In this document: piece after piece, positions 24,881 through 31,953 of the stretch
Layout of the letters: every line of letters starts with the position of its first letter
Numbering within the stretch: the first letter of the stretch is position 1
Assembly (NCBI GenBank): GCA_944386225.1
Contig: CALXAH010000009.1
Span: forward strand, 1-64,000
Source of the DNA: an uncultured Gemmiger sp.
GTDB lineage: Bacteria > Bacillota > Clostridia > Oscillospirales > Ruminococcaceae
Reading direction: 5' to 3'
DNA: 64,000 nucleotides
Made by a program: the position numbers and the translations under genes
Notes under the pieces: model-generated
The model's database searches: none
Told to the model about the DNA's origin: nothing
The model's input: the letters and a program-made list of their open reading frames with translations, nothing else

Positions 24881-24896
24881 GCAAGAATTGTGCCAA
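24881..24896 (-). promoter_or_regulatory. Sigma-54 (-24/-12) promoter of the desulfidase gene
   Basis: Read on the reverse strand, TTGGCAC (24896-24890), five bases, TTGC (24884-24881) matches the RpoN consensus TTGGCACN5TTGC exactly. The gene start is about 70 bp downstream. Confidence 0.9.
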
Positions 24897-24979
24897 AGTT
24901 TGCAGGCAAGGTTTTTCTGTACAGGGGCGGAAACTATTCGGGCGATTAAGTGGGCTATACGGTCAAAAACAATAAAAAT

Positions 24980-25008
24980 ATTGACAGAATGCATTGTTTT
25001 CTGTCAAT
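24980..25008. repeat. 10-bp perfect inverted repeat in the divergent region
   Basis: ATTGACAGAA (24980-24989) and TTCTGTCAAT (24999-25008) are separated by nine bases. It lies 84-112 bp upstream of the desulfidase -24 element and ahead of the activator gene. It may be an operator for autoregulation or for a second regulator; TTGACA within it could also serve as a -35 element for the activator gene. Confidence 0.75.
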
Positions 25009-25025
25009 ATAAAAGTATAAATGGT

Positions 25026-25043
25026 AATTGGTTATAAATTGGT
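25026..25043. promoter_or_regulatory. AATTGGT direct repeats, candidate activator binding site (desulfidase side)
   Basis: AATTGGT occurs at 25026-25032 and 25037-25043, 11 bases apart (one helical turn), about 130-150 bp upstream of the desulfidase -24 element. The same heptamer is repeated upstream of the other sigma-54 promoter (27121-27148). Confidence 0.5.
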
Positions 25044-25057
25044 CGGGCGGTGATAAG

Positions 25058-27130
25058 GTGAAAAAGAAGGTGGCAATTGTAGCGCTGGATCCGCAGGCGG
25101 GACAGTTTTACGCCAAGCAGGTGCGGGAAATTTTTGGTACACGGATCCGGATTTCCGCCTACAGTGTCCGGGATGGTTCGGTGGAAAATCTGGAACGAGC
25201 GGATTTGTATATGGTTTCTACCGATGCATTTGAGTCGGTGGGGGATCTGCGCCAGTATATCCCCATTGACGGGGAAGTCATAGAGATCCAGGTCACCTTT
25301 TTATGGGAAGTGGTTCGCCAGCTGCAAAGCCTTCCGGCGGGAACGCGGGTGCTGTTTGTAAATTTAAGCGACAAGATGGCGCGGGAGGCAGTAAGCCGTC
25401 TGAACCAGCTGGGGGTTAATCAGCTGGTATTCGAGATGTATTACCCTGGTTCACCTCTCCAGGTTCGTCCGGAAGACTATGACCTGGTTGTGACCCCGCA
25501 TGAACAGCGATATGCGCCCCCCTGTATCAAAAAGGTGCTGGACATTGGTCAGCGGGTGCTGACAGCTTCCACGATGACCGAGGCTGCGCTGCGGCTGGGC
25601 CTGGATGAGTTGCTGGAAACTCCGCGTTTTCAGGCGTACCAGAATGCGGTGGCAGCCAATACATACAGCTTTGATCAGATGTTCAATCGCAGCCGCCGTC
25701 TGGAAAGCCAGTTTGAACTGCTGCTGGAAATTCTGGAAGAGGGCATGATCGGGGTGAACGAAAAAGGTGAGGTGTTCGCCTGCAATCGCAAAGCGGAGGA
25801 AATCACCGGGATCAACAGTAAACTTGCGCTCCATCAGGAGGCCGCTGCCGTGTATCCCTATCTTCCTTTCCGGGAATGCCTGAAAAGCCGCCGGCCATTG
25901 CCACCGCGTGTCATGAAGATACACGGCACCAATGTAAATGTGACCATGGCGCCGGTGCTGCGTGGCGGCGACTGTATCGGCGCCTTTGCCGGCCTGCAGC
26001 GATTCAGCGATGCGGAAAATCGTCAGAACGAACTGCGCAGCCAGCTGCTGCATAAAGGGCATCACGCCAAGTATACCTTTGATGATGTGCTGGGAAATTC
26101 GGCGGCTATTCGCCGCAGCGTCAGCATTGCCCGGCGCATGGCGGCCAATGACCTTCCGGTTCTGCTGATCGGTGAAACCGGTACGGGCAAGGAACTGTTT
26201 GCCCATGCGGTGCACAATGCGTCGCCCCGGTCAAACGGCCCGTTTGTAGCGCTGAATTGCGCTGCCATGCCGGAAAACCTGTTGGAAAGTGAACTGTTCG
26301 GTTATGAGGATGGGGCGTTTACCGGGGCACGGCGGGGCGGTAAGCCCGGTATGTTTGAGTTTGCCCACGGCGGAACCCTCTTTCTCGATGAGGTAGAGGG
26401 TATGAGCCCGGCGCTGCAGATCAAGCTGCTGCGGGTATTACAGGAACGGGAAATCATGCGGGTGGGCGGTAACCAGATTATCAGTGTAAATGTGCGGATT
26501 GTGGCGGCTACCAACGAAGATCTGGAGCAACGGGTAGAGGAGGGCAGCTTCCGCCGGGATCTGTATTACCGGCTGAATACGCTGCCTGTGCTGATTCCGC
26601 CGCTGCGGGAACGGGACGAGGATCTGTTCCTGCTGATCGAAAATTTCCAGACCAGATTGGGGGCACGATTCCGTCTGTCGGAGGAGGTGCGGGCCCTGCT
26701 GGCCAGTCATCAGTGGCGGGGAAATATACGGGAATTGCGCAATGTGGTGGAATATTTCAGTTGTACAGGAAACGCGGTGATAGGCCCGGAGGATCTGCCG
26801 CCCACCTTCCGGTATTGTCCCTTGCGGGAAGAACGCCCAGCGCCTGTCCGTCCGGCATCGGCGCCGGAGCCGGCAGCTGTACAGGCGGGTTCGGAAGAGG
26901 CCAGGCGATTTGTACTGCACCGCCTGCTGCTGGCTGCAGAGAGCGGGGCCGGACGGGACAGTCTGCTGCGTGCCGCCCATGAGGAAGGGATCTCTCTTTC
27001 TCAACTGGAGGTGCGTCACGCGCTGGCGTCTTTAAGTCGGGAAGGACTTGTGCAGGTCAGCCGTGGACGCGGCGGTACACGGATTACCGAGCAGGGGATC
27101 CTCTTTTGCCGGAAAAATAAAATTGGTTAA
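25058..27130 (+). CDS. Sigma-54-dependent transcriptional activator (bEBP) with PAS domain
   Basis: A 690-residue enhancer-binding protein. Residues 1-190 form an uncharacterised receptor-like domain ([18 protein letters not shown]...). Next comes a PAS-like domain around 225-320 ([21 protein letters not shown]), then an AAA+ domain with GETGTGKE (about 371), the sigma-54-contacting [13 protein letters not shown] (GAFTGA about 419) and DLYYRLN. The C terminus (about 615-690) looks like a winged helix ([33 protein letters not shown]) rather than the usual Fis-type HTH. I take the GTG at 25058, six bases after GGGCGGTGAT; a TTG at 25028 is alternative. Both neighbours carry sigma-54 promoters, so it most likely activates them. 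The ligand is unknown; cysteine or a derivative is the obvious guess. Confidence 0.9.
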   Translation: MKKKVAIVALDPQAGQFYAKQVREIFGTRIRISAYSVRDGSVENLERADLYMVSTDAFESVGDLRQYIPIDGEVIEIQVTFLWEVVRQLQSLPAGTRVLFVNLSDKMAREAVSRLNQLGVNQLVFEMYYPGSPLQVRPEDYDLVVTPHEQRYAPPCIKKVLDIGQRVLTASTMTEAALRLGLDELLETPRFQAYQNAVAANTYSFDQMFNRSRRLESQFELLLEILEEGMIGVNEKGEVFACNRKAEEITGINSKLALHQEAAAVYPYLPFRECLKSRRPLPPRVMKIHGTNVNVTMAPVLRGGDCIGAFAGLQRFSDAENRQNELRSQLLHKGHHAKYTFDDVLGNSAAIRRSVSIARRMAANDLPVLLIGETGTGKELFAHAVHNASPRSNGPFVALNCAAMPENLLESELFGYEDGAFTGARRGGKPGMFEFAHGGTLFLDEVEGMSPALQIKLLRVLQEREIMRVGGNQIISVNVRIVAATNEDLEQRVEEGSFRRDLYYRLNTLPVLIPPLRERDEDLFLLIENFQTRLGARFRLSEEVRALLASHQWRGNIRELRNVVEYFSCTGNAVIGPEDLPPTFRYCPLREERPAPVRPASAPEPAAVQAGSEEARRFVLHRLLLAAESGAGRDSLLRAAHEEGISLSQLEVRHALASLSREGLVQVSRGRGGTRITEQGILFCRKNKIG

Positions 27131-27148
27131 TTGGTTGGAATACCAATT
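27121..27148. promoter_or_regulatory. AATTGGT repeat cluster, candidate activator binding site (lyase side)
   Basis: AATTGGT at 27121-27127 and 27129-27135, and its inverse ACCAATT at 27142-27148. Together they include the dyad ATTGGT-6 bp-ACCAAT. The cluster is 147-174 bp upstream of the -24 element at 27295 and overlaps the last codons of the activator gene. Confidence 0.5.
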
Positions 27149-27294
27149 TGTGCTTGTGAGAATGCCGGCAAGGGAATACTTTTTGGTAATAGGAGGATCA
27201 AAACGTCTGTATCAGGCTAAACTGCACAAAAGGGAAAAGAAATAGTAAGATAAAACGCTGAAACTTTCTTGCAATTGCCGGGGGTGTCCGTTGA

Positions 27295-27310
27295 TTGGCA
27301 CGGGAGTTGC
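27295..27310 (+). promoter_or_regulatory. Sigma-54 (-24/-12) promoter of the C-S lyase-symporter genes
   Basis: TTGGCACGGGAGTTGC matches the RpoN consensus, with GG at -24 and GC at -12 correctly spaced. The lyase start codon is about 70 bp downstream, the same geometry as at the desulfidase promoter. Confidence 0.92.
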
Positions 27311-27380
27311 TATGGAATAAGCGAAATCTTGTGAGCGCCGACAAGGACTCGCAGTAATACGGGAAGGACGGATCAGACCT

Positions 27381-28550
27381 ATGCAATACAATTTTGATCA
27401 GGTAGTGGATCGCAGCCGCAACAATGCGGCCAAATACGATGAACGGGTGAAAAAATTCGGAACCGATCAGGTGATTCCTCTGTGGGTGGCGGATATGGAC
27501 TTCAAAACCGCGCAGCCGATCATCGATGCGCTGACCGCGCGGGCACAGGAGGGGATCTGGGGCTATACCAGCCGCCCCGACAGCTACTTTGATGCGATCT
27601 GTGGCTGGCAGCAGCGGCGCAACGGCTGGACCATTGACAAAAGTCTGGTCAGCTGGAGCCTTGGTGTGGTTCCGGCGCTGAGCGCGCTGGTGCGCCTCTT
27701 TACACCGGAGGGCGGCAAGGTGCTTATCCAGACCCCGGTCTACTCCGAGTTCTATGATGTAACCGAAGCCTGGAACCGCACCGTCGTGGAGAATCAGCTG
27801 GTGGAAAAGGACGGCCGCTGGACTATCGACTGGGAGGATTTTGAGGCGAAACTGCCGCAGGTAAGCATGTTCCTGCTGTGCAGCCCTCATAACCCGCTGG
27901 GTATTGTCTGGACACGGGAAGAGTTGATCCGCATGACGGATCTGTGCCGCAAGTACAACGTACTGCTGGTAAGCGACGAGATCCATTCTGATCTGATCTT
28001 CCATGGTAAGAAGCACATTCCCACCGCCAGCCTGTCGCCGGAGGTGGCTTCCCAGGTGGTGACCTGCATTTCCGGTACCAAAACCTTCAATCTGGCGGGC
28101 CTGCAGGCTTCCACCACCGTGTTCCCGAACAAGCGCATGAAGGAAGTGTACGACAAGTTCTGGGGTGCGATGGACATTCACCGGAACAATGCGTTCAGCC
28201 TGACCGCCATGCAGGCCGCCTTCAATGAGGGCGAAGAGTGGCTGGAGCAGCTGTTGGAATATCTGGACGGCAACTTCCGCTTTGTGGCGGATTACTGCGC
28301 GCAGTATATCCCGCGTATCAAGCCCACCGTGCCGGATGCCACCTATCTGATGTGGCTGGACTGCCGGGAGCTGCATATGAGCAACGAGGAACTGCGCCGG
28401 TTCATGATCGAAAAAGCCGGTCTGGGGTTGAACGAGGGCTGGAGTTTTGGACGCAGCCTGACCGGATTCATGCGGCTCAACGCTGCCTGCCCGCGCAGTG
28501 TGCTGGAGCAGGCTATGAAACAGCTGCAGGCAGCGGTGGAAGCGCTGTAA
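27381..28550 (+). CDS. patB: PLP-dependent C-S beta-lyase/aminotransferase (PatB/MalY family)
   Basis: A 389-residue class I/II aminotransferase-fold protein of the MalY/PatB group. Motifs include PLWVADMDF, GIWGYTSRPDSYF, CSPHNPLGIVW, VSDEIHSDLIF, the Schiff-base lysine in SGTKTFNLAGLQ (Lys234), and the C-terminal arginine region TGFMRLNAACPRSVLEQA. These enzymes cleave cystathionine, cystine or cysteine S-conjugates by beta-elimination to thiol, pyruvate and ammonia. The sigma-54 promoter at 27295 drives it, and a DAACS symporter follows 90 bp downstream. The 2-aminoacrylate intermediate it releases is the substrate of RidA, encoded at 30022. Confidence 0.92.
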   Translation: MQYNFDQVVDRSRNNAAKYDERVKKFGTDQVIPLWVADMDFKTAQPIIDALTARAQEGIWGYTSRPDSYFDAICGWQQRRNGWTIDKSLVSWSLGVVPALSALVRLFTPEGGKVLIQTPVYSEFYDVTEAWNRTVVENQLVEKDGRWTIDWEDFEAKLPQVSMFLLCSPHNPLGIVWTREELIRMTDLCRKYNVLLVSDEIHSDLIFHGKKHIPTASLSPEVASQVVTCISGTKTFNLAGLQASTTVFPNKRMKEVYDKFWGAMDIHRNNAFSLTAMQAAFNEGEEWLEQLLEYLDGNFRFVADYCAQYIPRIKPTVPDATYLMWLDCRELHMSNEELRRFMIEKAGLGLNEGWSFGRSLTGFMRLNAACPRSVLEQAMKQLQAAVEAL

Positions 28551-28640
28551 TTCAGACAAATGGTTTTGTGCAGCCTGGTGTACAGGCTGCAGATGCAGAC
28601 GGAACGACAACCCAAACGAGAAGAAAAAAGGAGCAATACA

Positions 28641-29912
28641 ATGGCTAACCAGACCGTGCGCAAAAAGTCTTTCTGGGAGCAGTACAAACTCCCGATCCTG
28701 CTGTTGGGCGGCATTGCCGTCGGTTCCATCATTGGCGTAGTGTCTCCCGCTCTGGGGCAGACCCTGAAGCCTCTGGGCGAGATTTTCCTGAACCTGCTGT
28801 TCACCATTGTGGTGCCGCTGGTGTTTGTGTCCATTGCCTCGGCGGTGGGCAGTATGATGAATATGAAGCGCCTGGGCAAAATTCTGGGCAGCACCATCCT
28901 GGTGTTCCTGGTTACCAGTGCCATTGCGGGCGTCTGTGTGCTGTGCTGGGTCAACCTGTTCAGCCCCTCGGCCGGCACCAATATCCAGATGGGCCAGGCC
29001 GAAATGGGCGAGATGCAGAGCGCATCCGAAATGCTGGTCAGCAGCCTGACCGTCAGCGACTTCCCCGAACTGCTCAGCCGTCAGAACATGCTGCCGTTGA
29101 TTATCTTTGCCATTCTGTTCGGTTTCTGCGTGTCCGCCTGCGGCGGTGACGAGAGCCCGGTGGGCAAACTTCTGGCCAACCTGAACCAGGTTATCATGAA
29201 GTTTGTGGATCTGATCATGAAGATTGCTCCCATCGGCCTGGGCGCGTATTTCGCCAACCTGATCGGCGAATTTGGCCCCGAACTGCTGGGCGATTACGGC
29301 CGCTCCATGGTGGTGTACTATCCGCTGTGCCTGCTGTATGTGCTGATCTTCTTCCCGCTGTACGCCCTGTTTGCCGGCGGTAAAACCGGCGTGCGGAAGA
29401 TGCTCAAAAATATCTTTGCCCCGGCCGTTACCGCGTTTGCCACCCAGAGTTCGGTAGCCACCCTGCCGATCAACAAGGAGGCCTGCGACAACATCGGCGT
29501 ACCTAAGGACGTAAGCGACCTGGTTCTGCCGCTGGGCGCCACGGCGCACATGGACGGTTCGGTGCTGAGCTCCATTGTAAAGATTGCGTTCCTGTTCGGC
29601 GTGTTCGGGATGCCGTTTACCGGCGCGGACACCTATGCGATGGCCATTGTGGTGGCTGTAATGTCCGCTTTTGTGCTCAGCGGCGCGCCCGGCGGCGGCC
29701 TGGTAGGCGAAATGCTGATCGTCAGCCTGTTCGGATTCCCGGCGGAGGCTTTCCCGCTGATTGCCACCCTGGGCTTCCTGTTTGACCCTGCCGCCACCTG
29801 CCTGAACGCGTCCGGCGATACTCTGGCCTCCATGATGGTGGCCCGTCTGGTGGAAGGCAAAGACTGGCTGAAGAACGCCGCTGCCCGCAAGGCTGAGGGG
29901 GAGCAAGCTTGA
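28641..29912 (+). CDS. Dicarboxylate/amino acid:cation symporter (DAACS family), possible cystine importer
   Basis: A 423-residue Glt-type sodium or proton symporter. It has about eight membrane helices and the family signatures TIVVPLVFVSIASA, the serine-rich hairpin TAFATQSSVATLPIN, the helix-7 region PLGATAHMDGS, and the HP2 region LSGAPGGGLVGEM. Family substrates include glutamate, aspartate, serine/threonine, C4-dicarboxylates and L-cystine (TcyP). Cystine is suggested only by position, 90 bp after the C-S lyase and under the same sigma-54 promoter. The ATG at 28641 follows AAAAGGAG; a longer upstream reading frame has no such site. A sigma-70 promoter for ridA overlaps its last codon. 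Confidence 0.9.
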   Translation: MANQTVRKKSFWEQYKLPILLLGGIAVGSIIGVVSPALGQTLKPLGEIFLNLLFTIVVPLVFVSIASAVGSMMNMKRLGKILGSTILVFLVTSAIAGVCVLCWVNLFSPSAGTNIQMGQAEMGEMQSASEMLVSSLTVSDFPELLSRQNMLPLIIFAILFGFCVSACGGDESPVGKLLANLNQVIMKFVDLIMKIAPIGLGAYFANLIGEFGPELLGDYGRSMVVYYPLCLLYVLIFFPLYALFAGGKTGVRKMLKNIFAPAVTAFATQSSVATLPINKEACDNIGVPKDVSDLVLPLGATAHMDGSVLSSIVKIAFLFGVFGMPFTGADTYAMAIVVAVMSAFVLSGAPGGGLVGEMLIVSLFGFPAEAFPLIATLGFLFDPAATCLNASGDTLASMMVARLVEGKDWLKNAAARKAEGEQA

Positions 29913-29936
29913 TTTTGCAGCCCCTTGTGCTATAAT
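29909..29936 (+). promoter_or_regulatory. Promoter of ridA
   Basis: TTGATT (29909-29914), 16-bp spacer, TATAAT (29931-29936), starting at the symporter stop codon. It would give ridA expression independent of sigma-54. Confidence 0.7.
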
Positions 29937-29955
29937 CAAACCAGAAAATGCTGCT

Positions 29956-29983
29956 GTCCCTCCGCCTGTTGCGGCGGAGGGAC
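29956..29983 (+). other. Intergenic hairpin in the ridA leader
   Basis: GTCCCTCCGCC (29956-29966) pairs perfectly with GGCGGAGGGAC (29973-29983), but no T-run follows. It may stabilise or mark processing of mRNA between symporter and ridA rather than terminate. Confidence 0.6.
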
Positions 29984-30021
29984 GCTGCGCAGATAATCAG
30001 ACAACAGGAGGATGTATCCAA

Positions 30022-30390
30022 ATGAAAATCATTGCTACCAACAATGCGCCCGGCGCGATCGGACCGTACTCCCAGGGCTATGAGACCGGCAGTTTTGTAT
30101 TCACTTCCGGCCAGCTGCCGGTAGATCCTGCCACCGGCAATATGCCCGAGGGCATTGCCGCCCAGGCGGAGTGGAGCTGCAAGAACGTGGGCGCCATTCT
30201 GGAGGCTGCCGGCTCCGGCTTTGACAAGGTTATCAAGACCACCTGCTTCCTGGCCGACATGGGCGATTTTGCCGCCTTCAACGAAGTGTACGCCAAGTTC
30301 TTTACCTCCAAGCCCGCCCGCAGCTGCGTGGCCGTGAAGGATCTGCCCAAGGGCGCTCTGTGCGAGATCGAAGCGATCGCCGAGAAGTAA
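30022..30390 (+). CDS. ridA: RidA/YjgF reactive-intermediate deaminase
   Basis: A 122-residue RidA-family protein. It contains NAPGAIGPYSQG (8-19), FTSGQLPVDPATG, a conserved-looking VIKTTCFLADMGDF, and the C-terminal signature PARSCVAVKDLPKGALCEIEAIA with the arginine that binds the substrate carboxylate. RidA hydrolyses 2-aminoacrylate and related enamines/imines to keto acids, preventing damage to PLP enzymes. It sits 110 bp downstream of the C-S lyase-symporter pair, and both the lyase and the divergent desulfidase should generate 2-aminoacrylate. AGGAGGAT precedes the start. It can be read from its own promoter and perhaps by read-through. Confidence 0.95.
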   Translation: MKIIATNNAPGAIGPYSQGYETGSFVFTSGQLPVDPATGNMPEGIAAQAEWSCKNVGAILEAAGSGFDKVIKTTCFLADMGDFAAFNEVYAKFFTSKPARSCVAVKDLPKGALCEIEAIAEK

Positions 30391-30469
30391 CAGCACAACT
30401 GTCAAGGGCAATCGTGTACGAAAACCTGTGTCGATCTTTGTGAAAAAGCGAAAAACCTGCGGATGCCTG

Positions 30470-30497
30470 TTGACATTTTCTCCGATCGCGGTATAAT
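30470..30497 (+). promoter_or_regulatory. Promoter of the T-box leader
   Basis: TTGACA (30470-30475), 16-bp spacer, TATAAT (30492-30497): full consensus. Confidence 0.85.
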
Positions 30498-30504
30498 GGC
30501 CTCA

Positions 30505-30781
30505 TTACCGATTTATCAAGATAAAGCGTTGATGAGGCCAAGTAAGGCGAATGACCGCTTTCAGAGAGCTGCCGGGTGGTGCAAGGCAGCAGCGTGCTTT
30601 GCCCGAAACATCCCCTCGGAGCTGCAGGCTGAACCGCCCCACTTGCCGGGCCAAGTAAGCTACGCCGGCTGACAGCCGTTATCCTGTCGCCCATTCGGCT
30701 GCCTGGCTGCAGCCTGATGCGGACAGAGAGGTCCGGTTTTCCGGGCAATAAGAGTGGTACCGCAGAGAGCTTGTTTTACAA
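30505..30781 (+). promoter_or_regulatory. T-box (tRNA-sensing) leader RNA
   Basis: The region holds the T-box landmarks in order: GATGAGG with AAGTA (30531-30545), the AGAGAGC stem I element (30563-30569), the GGTGGTGCAAGG apical region, a specifier region ending CTGAACCG (30629-30636), the CCGTTATC element (30676-30683), and the T-box sequence AGAGTGGTACCGC (30751-30763). Uncharged cognate tRNA would stabilise an antiterminator. Reading the codon directly after GAA gives CCG (proline); a one-base shift gives CGC (arginine), so the cognate tRNA is unresolved. It precedes a BASS-family transporter gene, not a synthetase. Confidence 0.9.
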
Positions 30782-30818
30782 GCCTTTGTCTCTTGCATGC
30801 GCAGGGGGCAAAGGCCTT
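30782..30818 (+). terminator. T-box terminator
   Basis: A 15-bp stem (30782-30796 with 30800-30814, several G-U pairs; outer GCCTTTG/CAAAGGC) followed by a TTTTT run. It is mutually exclusive with the T-box antiterminator. Confidence 0.88.
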
Positions 30819-30910
30819 TTTGTTTGCCTGCGCGGGATCAGGCTGACACCGGGCCGCGGACCCGGTTCAGGATATAGCCGTCAAGCGGCAAACTGAGAGG
30901 AGAAATGAAC

Positions 30911-31903
30911 ATGGAAGCGTTGAGGAAAGTAAGCAAATTTGCGGGCAAGTACATGGCCATTATTGTTCTGGTCGTGGCTGTTATTGCTTTCTTCGTACCC
31001 GAGAGTTTTTTGTGGGTGGGCAAGGATTATAATGTGGTCACCCGCATCGTTACGGTGAACAACCTGCTGATGGTGGTTATGTTCGGCATGGGCCTGACCC
31101 TGAAGCTGGACGACTTTAAGGTTGTGTTCTCCCGTCCCAAGGACGTGCTGGTGGGCTGCGCCGCGCAGTTCGTCATTATGCCGCTGCTGGCGTTCCTGCT
31201 GACCAAGGTCTTTGCCCTGAGCCCGGAGCTGGCCGTGGGCGTCATTCTGGTGGGTACCTGCCCGGGCGGTACTTCCTCCAACGTGATGACCTTCCTGGCT
31301 AAAGGTGATGTGGCCCTGAGCGTAGGCATGACCGCCTGCTCCACCATTCTGGCTCCGTTCCTGACCCCGGCCCTGACCTACCTGTATGCCCATGAGACCG
31401 TTACCGTCAACATGATGGATATGTTCATGAGCATCGTAAAGATTGTGATCATCCCCATTGCCCTGGGCTTTGTCATCAACAAACTGTTTGGCAAGTTTAC
31501 CCAGGCCGTCGTGGAGATTCTGCCGCTGATCTCGGTGGTGGCGATCGTGACCATCGTGGGCGCTGTGGTGGCCCCCAATGCCGAAAAGCTGTTTGCCAAC
31601 GGCATCCTGATCCTGACCGTCGTGATCCTGCACAACCTGCTGGGCTATGCCCTGGGCTATGGCGTGGGCAAGCTGCTGAAGATGAGCGACCCCAAGTGCA
31701 ACGCCGTATCCATCGAAGTGGGCATGCAGAACAGCGGTCTGGCTACCAGCCTGGCCGGCACCGTCTTCCCGGACCTGGCTCTGGCCACTGTGCCCGGCGC
31801 CCTGTTCAGCGTATGGCATAACATCTCCGGCTCCATCGTGGCCAACATCATGGCCGCTGCCGCGGAGAAAAAGGCCGCCAAAGCCGCTGCCGAAAGCAAA
31901 TAA
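30911..31903 (+). CDS. Bile acid:sodium symporter (BASS) family transporter
   Basis: A 330-residue membrane protein with about nine to ten helices. BASS-family features are MFGMGLTLKLDDF, the crossover motif VGTCPGGTSSNVMTFLAKGDVALS, and the second crossover region SIEVGMQNSGLATSLAG. Bacterial BASS proteins carry varied organic anions (bile acids, pantothenate, ketopantoate, 2-keto acids); bile acid transport should not be assumed from the name. The second ATG (30911) is eight bases from AGGAG, whereas the first (30905) is only two bases away. Control by a T-box suggests the cargo relates to an amino acid or its precursor. An alanine/lysine-rich tail ends the protein. Confidence 0.9.
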   Translation: MEALRKVSKFAGKYMAIIVLVVAVIAFFVPESFLWVGKDYNVVTRIVTVNNLLMVVMFGMGLTLKLDDFKVVFSRPKDVLVGCAAQFVIMPLLAFLLTKVFALSPELAVGVILVGTCPGGTSSNVMTFLAKGDVALSVGMTACSTILAPFLTPALTYLYAHETVTVNMMDMFMSIVKIVIIPIALGFVINKLFGKFTQAVVEILPLISVVAIVTIVGAVVAPNAEKLFANGILILTVVILHNLLGYALGYGVGKLLKMSDPKCNAVSIEVGMQNSGLATSLAGTVFPDLALATVPGALFSVWHNISGSIVANIMAAAAEKKAAKAAAESK

Positions 31904-31913
31904 ACTTGGCACA

Positions 31914-31948
31914 AAGAAGCCCCGCGCCGTTCCGGTGCGGGGCTTCTT
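31914..31948. terminator. Bidirectional terminator between the BASS and BlaR1-like genes
   Basis: AAGAAGCCCCGC (31914-31925) pairs with GCGGGGCTTCTT (31937-31948). The arms give T-rich tails both ways between convergent genes. Confidence 0.85.
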
Positions 31949-31953
31949 CCGGT

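Noticed and set aside
27198-29939. Minus-strand open frame of 913 codons opposite the C-S lyase and symporter
   Set aside because: It is a GC-rich antisense shadow; its translation is His/Gln/Arg-rich low-complexity sequence, while the plus strand encodes two recognisable families.
30911-31903. BASS transporter as a bile acid importer partnering the bile salt hydrolase
   Set aside because: The genes are about 9 kb apart on different strands, and the T-box points to amino-acid-related control; the family name alone is weak evidence.
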